This document shows, piece after piece, positions 25,146-34,672 of a DNA stretch of 64,000 nt (positions are counted from its first letter, which is position 1; each line of letters begins with the position of its first letter). This stretch comes from BACL11 sp945865535 (GTDB taxonomy: Bacteria > Bacteroidota > Bacteroidia > Flavobacteriales > BACL11). The notes beneath the pieces were generated by a model, which was given only the letters and a program-made list of their open reading frames with translations, was not told the origin of the DNA and did not search any database. Location: NCBI GenBank assembly GCA_947502765.1, contig CANNBA010000011.1, positions 1 through 64,000 of the forward strand, read 5' to 3'. The position numbers were made by a program, and so were the translations under genes.

Positions 25146-28100
25146 ATGATGAAAAAATGGCTAATTTTATTGATGTCTCAGATGAGTTTTTTGCTTAATT
25201 TATCAGCTCAAAATAACTCTGTTTTGGCTAATGGAAATTGGCATAAAGTTTCTACCAATCAAGATGGAATTTATAAGCTAAATTACTCTGATTTTCAAAC
25301 TCTTGGAGTTAGTGTTGCTAACCTCCAAACTTCCGCTATAAAACTCTATGGAAATGGTGGTGGAATGTTGTCAAAATTAAATTCAGATTTTAGATATTCA
25401 GATTTAACTGAAAATGCAATAAAAGTGTATGATTCTAACAATAATGGGGTTTTTGAAAGTGGCGATTATATTTTGTTTTATGGAATGTCTGCTGATGTTT
25501 GGAATTTTAATCAAAATACTAATTTGTTTGAGCATGAAACACATCTTTTTGCTGATGAAGCAAGTTATTTTCTTACTATTGAAAATCAATTAATCGGGAA
25601 GAGGATTGTTGAAAAGACTGCACTCCAAAATCCTTCAAAAACAATCACTACCTATAATGCATATTCTTATCATGAAAAAGAGTTAGAAAACTTAATTCAG
25701 TCTGGAAGCAAATGGTTCGGAGAACGATTTTATGATAGTAAACAATCTTTTGCATTTTCCTTTCCAGATTTAATTCAGTCAGATTTTGTTGATATAAAAA
25801 TTGCAGTTGTTGCAAGGTCTTTTCAAAGCTCTACTTTTAAAGTTACTTCAAACTCATCTGTATTATCGCAAATAGTTGTTCCAGCAGTTTCGTCACAATA
25901 CGCACAAGAATATGCCAAAGAAGCATCCGTTACAATTCCGTATTTAGCAAATTCATCTAATTTAAATATAGATATAGAATATTCCTCTTCAGATAATGGA
26001 GCAGAAGCATGGCTTGATTATATACAAATTAATGCAAAAAGAAAGCTCAAGTTAAGTGGTAATTATTTTAATTTTAGAGATGCTGAGAGTTTAGGAAACG
26101 AAATAGTGCAGTATAAGATTGAAAATGGAGTAGGGCTTGAGGTTTGGGATGTTACAGAGCCCACTAATCCAAGAAAATTAGTAACATCAATTACTACAAA
26201 TGACTTATCTTTTAATGATTCTTTAAATGTTTTGCATGAGTATATTGCTTTCAATAGCTCGGCATATTTAACTCCTGCTTTAAAAGGAAGTGTTGCAAAT
26301 CAGAATATACACAGCACTTCTTCTAATACTGAATTTATTATTGTTTGTCATCCTGACTTTTTGTCGGCTGCAAATCGATTGGCTGATTTTCATTTAGAAA
26401 AAGATAAAATTATCTCAGTTGTTGTTACACCTCAGCAAATATATAATGAGTTTTCATCAGGGATGCAAGATGTAAGTGCTATTCGTGATTTTGTAAAATA
26501 TCAGTATGATAAAGAAAATTCTAATTTAAAATATCTTTTGCTTTTTGGAGATGGCTCCTACGATCCTAAAAATAGAATTGAAAATAATACTAATTATATT
26601 CCTACTTTTCAATCAGCTAACTCTACTCATCCAACTGAAAGTTATGTAACTGACGATTATTTTGGATTATTAAATGATAATGAAGGCTTATTTAATAATG
26701 ATTTAGTAGATATTGGTATCGGTAGATTTCCCGTTTCGACACTTTCAGAGGCGAATATTTTGGTTGATAAAGTGGCGCAATATTATAAGATATCATCATT
26801 GGGTACTTGGAGAAATGATGTTGCTTTTATTGCTGATGATGGCGATAGCAATGATGGGAATACACATATGTGGCAAGCTGATAGTTTGGCAAATTATATA
26901 GCAGATAATTATGAGGAGATAAATATTCAAAAGATTTATTTAGACAATTATTATCAGGAATCTACTGCAGGAGGTCCAAGAAGTCCTGACACTCAAAATG
27001 CAATAAATAATAAAGTGGATAAAGGAGCTTTACTAATCAATTATACTGGCCATGGAGGTCCTTTAGGTTTGACACAAGAAAGAATTTTAGAGATTGATCA
27101 AATTCAAAAATGGGATAACTTAGATAATTTACCGCTTTTTATGACGGCAACTTGTAAGTTTTCTTATTTTGATAATCCACAAGAAAAATCAGCAGGAGAG
27201 TATGTTTTGTTGAATCCTCAAGGAGGGGCAATTGCTTTATTAAGTACCACTCGTTTGGTTTATTCAGCTCCAAATTACAATTTAAATACTAGGTTTATTC
27301 AAACCATTTTTGAAAAAGAAAATGGAGAATTTCCAAGGCTCGGAGATGTGTTTAAGAAAACAAAAGTTTTAAGTGGAACTTCTTCTAATAATAGAAATTT
27401 TACCCTTTTGGGAGATCCTGCACTGCGTTTAGCATATCCAAAATTTGAAGTAAACACTACTGCAATTAATGATACTTTAAAGGCATTGGGAGAGGTTACT
27501 ATTGAAGGACAGATTGAAGATAACGGAATGTTGTTATCTGATTTTAACGGCACCATTTTTCCTACTGTTTATGATAAAGAAATAATCAAAACTACTTTAG
27601 GGCAAGAAAGCTGCACTCCTATGCCGTATAGAGATCAAAATAATATACTCTATAAAGGTGCTGCAACTGTAACAGATGGAAAATTTTCTTTTTCATTTAT
27701 TGTCCCTAAGGATATTGCTTACAATTATGGCGCTGGAAAAATTTCATATTATGCGCTGAACGATAATGAGCAAAACCCTCTTGATGCTAATGGAACTGAG
27801 GAAAATTTTGTAATTGGAGGCACAGCAGATGATATAATGTATGATTATGATGAGGCTGAGTTGTCTCTTTTTATGAATGACACTCTTTTTGTAAATGGAG
27901 GAATAACTGACGCCAATCCAATACTTTTGGCTCATATTTTTGATTTGAGCGGTATAAATACTGTTGGAAATGGTATTGGACATGATATTACAGCTGTTTT
28001 GGATGGCAATACAGCAAATCCTTATGTGCTAAATGATTTTTATGAAGCTAACAAGGATGATTACACTAGAGGAATCATTAGGTTTCCTTTGTATAACTTA

Positions 28101-28508
28101 GCAAAAGGGGAACATTCTATAAGCTTAAAAGTCTGGGATGTGTTTAATAATTCTTCAGAGAAAACAATTAATTTTGTTGTAACAGATGCAAATGATTTGG
28201 CTATTGCAGACTTTACAACTTATCCCAACCCTTTTTCAGTTTCTACTGATATTTATTTTCAGCATAATAAAGCCAATCAAGAAATCGACTATATTTTGGA
28301 GATTTATTCTATTACAGGAATTTTGGTTAAAAGAGTTGAGCAAACTTCTTATAATAGTGAAGGATATAGAATTGGGCCAATTCGTTGGGATGGAAAAGAT
28401 AATTATGGAGGCAAAATTAGTGCAGGAATGTATATTGCAAACTTAGGAGTTACTACTGAGGAAGGCGATTTTTCATCAAAATCTATAAGAATTATACTAT
28501 TGCCCTAA
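25146..28508 (+). CDS. porU: Type IX secretion system sortase PorU
   Basis: About 1,120 residues with a signal peptide (MMKKWLILLMSQMSFLLNLS). A gingipain-like C25 cysteine peptidase domain fills the middle. By position the catalytic histidine is in NYTGHGGPLG (His about 636) and the cysteine in MTATCKFSYF (Cys about 670). A C-terminal FlgD/T9SS-like domain begins FTTYPNPFSVSTDIYF and ends SIRIILLP. PorU cleaves the sorting domain of T9SS cargo at the outer membrane and attaches the cargo. A longer frame opens at a TTG at 25101, but the promoter position and the signal peptide favour 25146. porV follows. Confidence 0.95.
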   Translation: MMKKWLILLMSQMSFLLNLSAQNNSVLANGNWHKVSTNQDGIYKLNYSDFQTLGVSVANLQTSAIKLYGNGGGMLSKLNSDFRYSDLTENAIKVYDSNNNGVFESGDYILFYGMSADVWNFNQNTNLFEHETHLFADEASYFLTIENQLIGKRIVEKTALQNPSKTITTYNAYSYHEKELENLIQSGSKWFGERFYDSKQSFAFSFPDLIQSDFVDIKIAVVARSFQSSTFKVTSNSSVLSQIVVPAVSSQYAQEYAKEASVTIPYLANSSNLNIDIEYSSSDNGAEAWLDYIQINAKRKLKLSGNYFNFRDAESLGNEIVQYKIENGVGLEVWDVTEPTNPRKLVTSITTNDLSFNDSLNVLHEYIAFNSSAYLTPALKGSVANQNIHSTSSNTEFIIVCHPDFLSAANRLADFHLEKDKIISVVVTPQQIYNEFSSGMQDVSAIRDFVKYQYDKENSNLKYLLLFGDGSYDPKNRIENNTNYIPTFQSANSTHPTESYVTDDYFGLLNDNEGLFNNDLVDIGIGRFPVSTLSEANILVDKVAQYYKISSLGTWRNDVAFIADDGDSNDGNTHMWQADSLANYIADNYEEINIQKIYLDNYYQESTAGGPRSPDTQNAINNKVDKGALLINYTGHGGPLGLTQERILEIDQIQKWDNLDNLPLFMTATCKFSYFDNPQEKSAGEYVLLNPQGGAIALLSTTRLVYSAPNYNLNTRFIQTIFEKENGEFPRLGDVFKKTKVLSGTSSNNRNFTLLGDPALRLAYPKFEVNTTAINDTLKALGEVTIEGQIEDNGMLLSDFNGTIFPTVYDKEIIKTTLGQESCTPMPYRDQNNILYKGAATVTDGKFSFSFIVPKDIAYNYGAGKISYYALNDNEQNPLDANGTEENFVIGGTADDIMYDYDEAELSLFMNDTLFVNGGITDANPILLAHIFDLSGINTVGNGIGHDITAVLDGNTANPYVLNDFYEANKDDYTRGIIRFPLYNLAKGEHSISLKVWDVFNNSSEKTINFVVTDANDLAIADFTTYPNPFSVSTDIYFQHNKANQEIDYILEIYSITGILVKRVEQTSYNSEGYRIGPIRWDGKDNYGGKISAGMYIANLGVTTEEGDFSSKSIRIILLP

Positions 28509-28534
28509 TAATGGCGTTTACTCACATAATAAAG

Positions 28535-28542
28535 TACATTTG
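28535..28542 (+). promoter_or_regulatory. -7 promoter element of porV
   Basis: TACATTTG, 15 bases before the ATG at 28558, in the 49-base gap after porU. porV can thus be transcribed separately as well as with porU. Confidence 0.45.
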
Positions 28543-28557
28543 CAAATTAAATAAAGG

Positions 28558-29730
28558 ATGAAGAAGATAATAGGAATAATTAGTGCATCAGTATTAACGC
28601 TTAACGTATTTGCTCAAGATCCATCTTATGATGAATTAACAGGAGGACTAAATACCATTACAACTGCAGTGCCATTTTTGTTAATTGCTCCTGACTCTAG
28701 GTCAGGCGCTATGGGAGATGTTGGAGTAGCTACTAGCCCTGATGCAAATTCTATGCATTGGAATCCTGCAAAATTAGCTTTTACTTCAGAAGATATAGGT
28801 GCTTCAATATCCTATGTCCCATGGTTAAGAGCATTAGTTCCTGATATTAATTTGTCATATATTACAGGTTATAAAAAGCTAGATGATAATCAAGCTGTTG
28901 GTTTGGAAATGCGATATTTTTCATTAGGAGATATTACTTTTACGGACATAGTAGGTACTACAATCGGACAATACAGGCCGCATGAATTTGCATTAGGAGG
29001 TTCTTATGCTAGAAAGTTGTCTGATCAGTTTTCATTGGCTATTTCAGGAAGATACATTTATTCTAATCTTACAGGAGGACAATCTGCAGGAGGAATTGAA
29101 ACAGTTGCCGGCCAATCAATTGCTTCAGACTTAGCGGGGTTTTATACTAAACCCGTAAGGATGGGAGGACAGGATATTGATTTAGCTGTTGGTTTAAATA
29201 TTTCAAATATTGGTAGTAAAGTTTCATATACTGAAACCTCAATTAGAGACTTCATCCCTATTAATATGAGATTAGGAACGGCATTAGGCGCTGATATTGA
29301 CGACTATAATAAAATTTCTTTGGCAATTGATATGAATAAATTACTGGTACCAACACCACCTATAACTGATAATGGTGAAATTGTTTCAGGCAAAGATTCT
29401 GATGTTGGTGTGGTTTCAGGAATATTTCAATCATTTGGTGATGCCCCAGGAGGCTATAAAGAGGAATTCAGAGAAATTAACTATTCAGTTGGTTCAGAGT
29501 ATTGGTATAACGATCAGTTTGCTATCAGAGCGGGTTATTTCTTTGAACACGATACTAAAGGAGGTAGAAAATTCTTTACATTCGGGTCTGGAGTAAAGTA
29601 TAGTGCATTTATTCTTGATTTTTCATATCTTGTAAATGCTTCAACTGATGCTGGAGCGACTAATCCTTTAGCAAATACCATGCGTTTTTCTATGACATGG
29701 AATTTTGGAGCAATGAAAGAAATGAACTAA
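28558..29730 (+). CDS. porV: Type IX secretion system outer-membrane protein PorV
   Basis: A 390-residue beta-barrel of the FadL-like family with a signal peptide ending NVFAQ. The segment VPFLLIAPDSRSGAMGDVGV followed by SMHWNPAKLAF is the PorV signature. PorV is the shuttle that receives cargo from the translocon and delivers it to PorU, and the two genes are adjacent here as in many Bacteroidota. ispF follows after three bases, so it is likely read through. Confidence 0.95.
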   Translation: MKKIIGIISASVLTLNVFAQDPSYDELTGGLNTITTAVPFLLIAPDSRSGAMGDVGVATSPDANSMHWNPAKLAFTSEDIGASISYVPWLRALVPDINLSYITGYKKLDDNQAVGLEMRYFSLGDITFTDIVGTTIGQYRPHEFALGGSYARKLSDQFSLAISGRYIYSNLTGGQSAGGIETVAGQSIASDLAGFYTKPVRMGGQDIDLAVGLNISNIGSKVSYTETSIRDFIPINMRLGTALGADIDDYNKISLAIDMNKLLVPTPPITDNGEIVSGKDSDVGVVSGIFQSFGDAPGGYKEEFREINYSVGSEYWYNDQFAIRAGYFFEHDTKGGRKFFTFGSGVKYSAFILDFSYLVNASTDAGATNPLANTMRFSMTWNFGAMKEMN

Positions 29731-29733
29731 TCA

Positions 29734-30213
29734 ATGAAAATTAGAGTAGGTTTTGGTTTTGATGTCCACCAATTAAAAGAAGGTTTAGACTTTTGGTTAG
29801 GCGGGATTATGGTTCCTCATACCAAAGGTGGTTTGGGCCATTCGGATGCTGATGTTTTAATACACTCTATTTGTGATGCCTTATTGGGTGCTGCCAATTT
29901 GGGCGATATAGGCAAACACTTTCCTGATACAGATCTGAAATACAAAGCAATTGACAGTAAGATTCTTTTATCTTCAGTTATGAAACTTATTAGAGAAGAA
30001 GGTTATGAATTAGGAAATATTGATTCTACTATTTGCTTGCAAACACCGAAAATAGGGTCTTATATTTCTCAGATGCAGAAAGTTTTGGCTTCTTGTATGG
30101 GAGTTGATAAAGATCTGATTTCTATTAAAGCAACTACAACCGAAGGACTAAGTTTTGTAGGCAGAGAAGAGGGTATTTCTGCTTATGCAAGTGTTCTTAT
30201 TACTAAAGCCTAA
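29734..30213 (+). CDS. ispF: 2-C-methyl-D-erythritol 2,4-cyclodiphosphate synthase
   Basis: A 159-residue zinc enzyme of the MEP isoprenoid pathway. The N-terminus RVGFGFDVHQLKEG holds the zinc ligands Asp and His, GHSDADVLIHSICDALLGAA holds the next, and the C-terminal ATTTEGLSFVGREEGISAYA is diagnostic. Normal length. It begins three bases after porV and its end overlaps the converging thioesterase-like gene by four bases. Confidence 0.97.
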   Translation: MKIRVGFGFDVHQLKEGLDFWLGGIMVPHTKGGLGHSDADVLIHSICDALLGAANLGDIGKHFPDTDLKYKAIDSKILLSSVMKLIREEGYELGNIDSTICLQTPKIGSYISQMQKVLASCMGVDKDLISIKATTTEGLSFVGREEGISAYASVLITKA

Positions 30214-30689
30214 AACCCTAATTTTTCATTTCTTGTGTCATCCCTAAGATAGACCTGCATTTTTGCTCTTGCACAAACAACACCTTTTTTATTGATTGCC
30301 TCAACAGTGTGCCAAATTTCAAATTTTCCTTTTTCATTTAAAGTGTTTTCAGCAAGATGGATATCTTCTTTAGTGATTTTAAAATCAAGTTTTAAAGTAC
30401 TATCTGCTGGTTTTAGGTATTGTATTTCTGCTGACTTTAGCCAGATAATTAGTTTTCTTTTTTTATTAGCAAAGATGTGATAGTACATAGTAGGAAAATA
30501 AGGATCACAAGCCGAGAAAATACTGCCTCCAAAAATAGTTTTACGAAAATTAATATTAAATAAGGCTCTTCTAAGAACCACTTTCATTTCTAAAAAATCA
30601 TCAGAAATTTCTTTCAGTACGATTCTATTAAATAATAATGGAGGAAAAATATTTAAAACAAATTTGATAACAAATCTTGGTATTTTCAT
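30210..30689 (-). CDS. DUF4442 hotdog-fold protein (thioesterase-like)
   Basis: About 159 residues starting MKIPRFVIKFVLN. The pattern RKTIFGGSIFSACDPYFPTM followed by WLKSAEIQYLKPADSTLKLD is that of DUF4442 proteins, which have the hotdog fold of PaaI-type acyl-CoA thioesterases. The substrate is unknown. An in-frame ATG at 30728 would add 13 residues, but a TATTTTTG promoter element lies between the two starts and ends four bases before 30689, so the shorter protein is preferred. Confidence 0.78.
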   Translation of the reverse strand: MKIPRFVIKFVLNIFPPLLFNRIVLKEISDDFLEMKVVLRRALFNINFRKTIFGGSIFSACDPYFPTMYYHIFANKKRKLIIWLKSAEIQYLKPADSTLKLDFKITKEDIHLAENTLNEKGKFEIWHTVEAINKKGVVCARAKMQVYLRDDTRNEKLGF

Positions 30690-30693
30690 GTTG

Positions 30694-30701
30694 CAAAAAT
30701 A
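30694..30701 (-). promoter_or_regulatory. -7 promoter element abutting the DUF4442 start
   Basis: TATTTTTG on the minus strand, four bases before the ATG at 30689. It decides the start codon and predicts a leaderless mRNA. Confidence 0.5.
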
Positions 30702-30771
30702 ATTAATTGCTGTATAAATTCTTTTCAAATTGAATATTTTATACTTTTACATCAAATAAAAAAACATAAAA

Positions 30772-31386
30772 ATGAGGAATTACATCACAGAATTTATAGG
30801 TACATTTTTTTTAGTACTTACAATAGGGCTTACTAGAGAACCTGTCTATATAGGAGTAATGCTAATGGCAATGGTTTATATGGGCGGTCATATATCTGGG
30901 GCTCATTATAATCCAGCAGTAAGTATAGCTATGATATATAGAGGCTTACTTACCACTAAAGAAGCTATTAAGTATATCCTTTCTCAATTAGCTGGTGCCT
31001 TTTTAGCAGCATTAACAGTTAATTGGTTTATAGGTGATGTTATGCAAGTTGCACCAAGCAATACAGCTTCTGTTATGCAAATTCTTGCAGTAGAAGCTAT
31101 TTTTACTTTTGCTCTTATGTTAGTAATTTTAAATGTTGCTACTCATCCAAAAACAGCAGGAAATTCCTATTATGGTTTAGCTATTGGATTTACGATAATG
31201 GCAGCAGCATTTGCTGGCGGAGGAATTTCAGGAGGTGTTTATAATCCAGCTGTTGGAACAGGCCCCATATTAGTTGATGTAATACTAGGAGATGGCAAGA
31301 CCTTAGCTAACTTATGGTATTATTTTGTTGGACCAATATTTGGGGCAATGGCAGCTACTTGTGTGTATGAATTTACTCTGGACTAA
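30772..31386 (+). CDS. MIP/aquaporin family channel
   Basis: A 204-residue membrane protein with six helices and two NPA loops: HYNPAVSIAM (NPA at 47-49) and VYNPAVGTGP (NPA at 158-160). It would conduct water or small neutral solutes across the inner membrane. It is short for the family. The arginine that normally follows the second NPA box (NPAR) and lines the selectivity filter is replaced by valine, so conductance may differ from classical aquaporins. The upstream region has TACTTTTA, a near match to the -7 element. Confidence 0.9.
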   Translation: MRNYITEFIGTFFLVLTIGLTREPVYIGVMLMAMVYMGGHISGAHYNPAVSIAMIYRGLLTTKEAIKYILSQLAGAFLAALTVNWFIGDVMQVAPSNTASVMQILAVEAIFTFALMLVILNVATHPKTAGNSYYGLAIGFTIMAAAFAGGGISGGVYNPAVGTGPILVDVILGDGKTLANLWYYFVGPIFGAMAATCVYEFTLD

Positions 31387-31391
31387 GTTAT

Positions 31392-31889
31392 TTATAATAC
31401 AGCTAAAGCAGCTTCATAGTTAGGTTCTGACCCTATTTCTGGAACTTGCTCAGTGTATACTACTTTATGATTTTCATCAAGAACAATAATGCATCTTGAT
31501 AAAAGATTAGCAAATTTCCCTTCTAAAATAGTTAATTCATAATCTTTTCCAAATTTACCAGATACAAAGTCTGATAATGTAATAACATTTTCTATTCCTT
31601 CAGCTCCACAGAATCTCTTTTGGGCAAAGGGCAAATCTCTTGAAATACAAAGCACCTTAGTATTAGAAAGGCTTGTCGCTTTGGCATTAAAATTTCTTAC
31701 AGAACTAGCACAAACTCCTGTCTCGATAGAAGGAAAAATATTCATTACAACCCTTACCCCCTTAAAATCATTTAGGGTTATATCTTGCAAATCGTTTCCT
31801 ATTAGCAAAAAATCTTTTGCGGCTTCACCAATTTTTGGCAAATTACCTAATGTTTTTGTTGGATTATTTGATAAAGTAATGTTAGCCAT
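31392..31889 (-). CDS. tpx: Thiol peroxidase (atypical 2-Cys peroxiredoxin)
   Basis: A 165-residue peroxiredoxin that reduces hydrogen and lipid peroxides with thioredoxin. The peroxidatic cysteine is in FPSIETGVCASSVRNF (Cys60) and the resolving cysteine in LPFAQKRFCGAEG (Cys94), the Tpx spacing. Full length for the family. It converges with the aquaporin gene, five bases apart. Confidence 0.96.
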   Translation of the reverse strand: MANITLSNNPTKTLGNLPKIGEAAKDFLLIGNDLQDITLNDFKGVRVVMNIFPSIETGVCASSVRNFNAKATSLSNTKVLCISRDLPFAQKRFCGAEGIENVITLSDFVSGKFGKDYELTILEGKFANLLSRCIIVLDENHKVVYTEQVPEIGSEPNYEAALAVL

Positions 31890-31920
31890 AGTCTATTTTT
31901 TATGATTATTAAATTGGGAG

Positions 31921-31928
31921 CAAATCTA
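31921..31928 (-). promoter_or_regulatory. -7 promoter element of tpx
   Basis: TAGATTTG on the minus strand, 31 bases before the tpx start at 31889. Confidence 0.4.
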
Positions 31929-31946
31929 CATTAAATCAAACAAGAA

Positions 31947-32474
31947 TCATATTTTTGAAATAATAAAATCAGCCCTTTGTTTAATTGAAAGTTTAGGCAC
32001 TTCTACTAATTCATAGCTTTGAGATTTGTAAGTGCTTATAATAGAGATCTCAATCTTTTTAGCGGATGCTATATTTTCTGTTCTTTCACTATCATTTTCA
32101 TAAATCTCTTGCCAGATAGGTGTGTAAAAAACGGTTCTATTAAAATTACATTTTTTAATATCTTCAAGAATTTGTACTGTGACTTCTAAATTATTTAATC
32201 TTAAGTATGCAATACAGTCAATGGCACTTCTATCAAAGAAGCAAATGCCATCTTCCGCACTTGTTAAATATTGCTCGGTGCGCATATTTGCAATTTTATT
32301 TTCAAAAGCAATTTGATTTCTCCAGGGAAGAATTTCGCCTCCATTTTTTATTTGTTCAGCAATAACTTCTCGTGAGTTTTCATCAATACAGTGAAATCCT
32401 CTTTTTTTTAACTCATTAATAATGGCCGTTTTTCCTGTTCCAGGAGCTCCAGTAATTATGTATTTTTGATTCAT
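31947..32474 (-). CDS. Small AAA-type P-loop ATPase/kinase
   Basis: A 175-residue protein with a Walker A loop TGAPGTGKTAIINEL at its N-terminus (residues 8-22) followed by GFHCIDENSREVI, the pattern of the AAA_28 (TTD14/NadR-like) group. FFDRSAIDCIAYL near residue 80 resembles a kinase DR motif. No substrate can be assigned. It begins directly after the ZIP transporter gene and is the last gene of a six-gene minus-strand run. Confidence 0.75.
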   Translation of the reverse strand: MNQKYIITGAPGTGKTAIINELKKRGFHCIDENSREVIAEQIKNGGEILPWRNQIAFENKIANMRTEQYLTSAEDGICFFDRSAIDCIAYLRLNNLEVTVQILEDIKKCNFNRTVFYTPIWQEIYENDSERTENIASAKKIEISIISTYKSQSYELVEVPKLSIKQRADFIISKI

Positions 32475-33170
32475 CTACAAACTCAAAACAGCAATAAATG
32501 CTGCAATAATTATAGCGAGCACTTTTTGCATACTGAATTTGTGGCCGTTACTACTTTCAAATAAAATAGTAGTAGAGATATGTAAGAAAATGCCAACTAC
32601 AATTGCCATAATTTCGTTTTGGTAATTTGCAAGCCCTATAAATACATCGCCAGCAAAAACACCTAAAGGCGACATAAGACCAAACAATAAGATTAAAATG
32701 TAGGCCTTTTTCTTTGAGATATTTGATTGCAAGAAGAATGTCATAAGCACAATAGAAACAGGCAAATTGTGTAAGACTATACCTGTAAGTAAAGCATTGT
32801 GCGCATGATCGTCTAAGTGACCTGCTAAAGGCATTCCTTCTAATAAAGCATGTAAGCAAAGACTGATTAATACCGAAAATGGAATTACATTGCTCTTATG
32901 AAAATGACCGTGTTCTATCCCTTGTGAAAAATATTCTAATAAAATTTGGATTAGAAAACCAGCCAAAATAAAAATCCCAATATTATTTGAAGGATTGTTG
33001 CTAAATAATTCGGGAATCAAATGAAGTACGCTTACCGCTAAAAGATAAGCCCCGCTAAAAGTGAGTAGCAATTGTAGAATTTTACTTTTTTTGATGTTGA
33101 ATAGGTCAACAATAATTGCTCCAGTTAGTACTGATAAAAATAAAATTCCTAGTGTTAGTGGCGTGTTCAT
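32475..33170 (-). CDS. ZIP family divalent metal transporter
   Basis: A 231-residue protein with about eight helices. Helix motifs SVLHLIPELF and LCLHALLEGMPLAGHLDDHAH carry the conserved histidines and glutamate of the ZIP metal site. A short His-containing loop (EHGHFHK) lies before the latter. It probably imports zinc or another divalent metal. Its start overlaps the methyltransferase stop (ATGA). Confidence 0.88.
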   Translation of the reverse strand: MNTPLTLGILFLSVLTGAIIVDLFNIKKSKILQLLLTFSGAYLLAVSVLHLIPELFSNNPSNNIGIFILAGFLIQILLEYFSQGIEHGHFHKSNVIPFSVLISLCLHALLEGMPLAGHLDDHAHNALLTGIVLHNLPVSIVLMTFFLQSNISKKKAYILILLFGLMSPLGVFAGDVFIGLANYQNEIMAIVVGIFLHISTTILFESSNGHKFSMQKVLAIIIAAFIAVLSL

Positions 33171-33889
33171 TTCTTACAAATTAATATTAATCTATCAGAA
33201 GAAGTCGCATTAAAATCTTCCAATTTATAATTACCAAAGATATCAATAATTTTTAGCCCTGCATTGCTAATTAAGTTAGAAAAATCAGTTAAAGTTAATG
33301 CTTTTACCTTTTCTTGAAATTGATGATTTTTTCCATTATTTGCAAAAGCAATATCTTTTATAATATAATTGTTTTTAATACTTCTGTTAATTCTAAAAGT
33401 AACTCCATCAACTGTCTTTTTTTCAGAGTTTCTTAAGTTTTTAATTACTTTTTTAACATTCATAAAATCAATAATTAGAATTCCTTCTTGCTTTAGATTT
33501 AAAGTCATTGCATTTATGGCTTTTTGTTCATCTTCATACTTTTCAAAATAACCAAAAGAGGTGAATAGATTTGTGACTATATCAAAGTTGTTTTTTTGAA
33601 AGACTTTACGCATATCATGTACTGCAAATAGCAAAGTTTCATTTTCATCTTTCTTGGCACTATTGATACTGCTTTGTGATAAATCAATACCCACAACATC
33701 CATGCCTTTTTTGTTAAAATAATTAGCATGCCTACCTTTTCCACAAGCAATATCTAGGAGTTTGCTTTGCTTTGGAATTTGTAAATGAGATACTAAATTG
33801 TCAATAAAAAATTCTGCTTCTTTCCCATCTCTATTTTTATAGAGTATGTGATAATAAGGAGAGTCAAACCAATTTACAAACCAACTCAT
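33167..33889 (-). CDS. Class I SAM-dependent methyltransferase
   Basis: A 240-residue methyltransferase with motif I LLDIACGKGRHANYF near residue 43, motif II VVGIDLSQSSI, and a downstream FDIVTNLFTSFGYF. No feature identifies the substrate. It is embedded between rlmB and the ZIP gene in a tightly packed run. Confidence 0.85.
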   Translation of the reverse strand: MSWFVNWFDSPYYHILYKNRDGKEAEFFIDNLVSHLQIPKQSKLLDIACGKGRHANYFNKKGMDVVGIDLSQSSINSAKKDENETLLFAVHDMRKVFQKNNFDIVTNLFTSFGYFEKYEDEQKAINAMTLNLKQEGILIIDFMNVKKVIKNLRNSEKKTVDGVTFRINRSIKNNYIIKDIAFANNGKNHQFQEKVKALTLTDFSNLISNAGLKIIDIFGNYKLEDFNATSSDRLILICKK

Positions 33890-33903
33890 AATTGTGGGTT
33901 TAG

Positions 33904-34659
33904 TTATTTTCTCTGTCTTATTGCTTCATACAAAATAATTCCAGTTGCCACTGAAACATTTAATGAGGCAATCTTCCCAAGCATAGGAATTTTTGCTCTA
34001 GCATCACTCATTTTTAAAAATTCAGGCGAAATTCCATCTTCTTCTGATCCTATAATAATAGCAGTAGGAGGCGTATAATCGGGTTTGTACATATTATCCT
34101 GAGTTTTTTCAGTACAAGCAATCAGTTGTATTCCACTATCTTTCATAAATTGTAAAGAGAGTTTTAAATTCCAAGTTCGGCAAACCGTAATTCTATGAAG
34201 CGCTCCAGCTGAGGTTTTTATAGCATCTGCATTAATTGCAGCCGCATTTTGTTCAGGAATTAAAATAGTATCAACCCCAGCACATTCGGCCGTTCTGGCA
34301 ATTGCTCCAAAATTTCTAATATCAGTAATCCTGTCTAAAACTAAAATTAGAGGATTTTTTCCCTCTTCATATAAAGAAGGAATAACATCTTCAATATTGT
34401 GAAAGTCAATTGGAGAGATAAAGGCAAAAACGCCTTGATGATTTTTCTTTGTGAGGCGGTTTATTTTCTCTAAAGGAACATGTTTGTAATTGATTCTTTT
34501 GAGCCGAACTAATTTCCAGAGTTCTGCAAATAAATCGTTGTGCAATCCTTTTTGAATAAATAATTTGTCAATAGTTTTTTCCGCTTGAATTGCTTCAATT
34601 ATAGAGCGAATTCCAAAAATATAGTTTTCTTCTTCTTTTTCTTCTTGTTTATTCATCAA
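33904..34659 (-). CDS. rlmB: 23S rRNA (guanosine-2'-O)-methyltransferase, RlmB/SpoU family
   Basis: A 251-residue SPOUT methyltransferase. An N-terminal substrate-binding domain (YIFGIRSIIEAIQAEKTIDK) is followed by motif 1 LDRITDIRNFGAIARTAECAG, motif 2 IIIGSEEDGISPEFL and motif 3 IPMLGKIASLNVSVATGI, the knotted SAM site. By similarity it methylates G2251 of 23S rRNA. It begins 13 bases after the fused glycosylase-transpeptidase gene. Confidence 0.92.
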   Translation of the reverse strand: MMNKQEEKEEENYIFGIRSIIEAIQAEKTIDKLFIQKGLHNDLFAELWKLVRLKRINYKHVPLEKINRLTKKNHQGVFAFISPIDFHNIEDVIPSLYEEGKNPLILVLDRITDIRNFGAIARTAECAGVDTILIPEQNAAAINADAIKTSAGALHRITVCRTWNLKLSLQFMKDSGIQLIACTEKTQDNMYKPDYTPPTAIIIGSEEDGISPEFLKMSDARAKIPMLGKIASLNVSVATGIILYEAIRQRK

Positions 34660-34672
34660 GATATTTTTTGAA

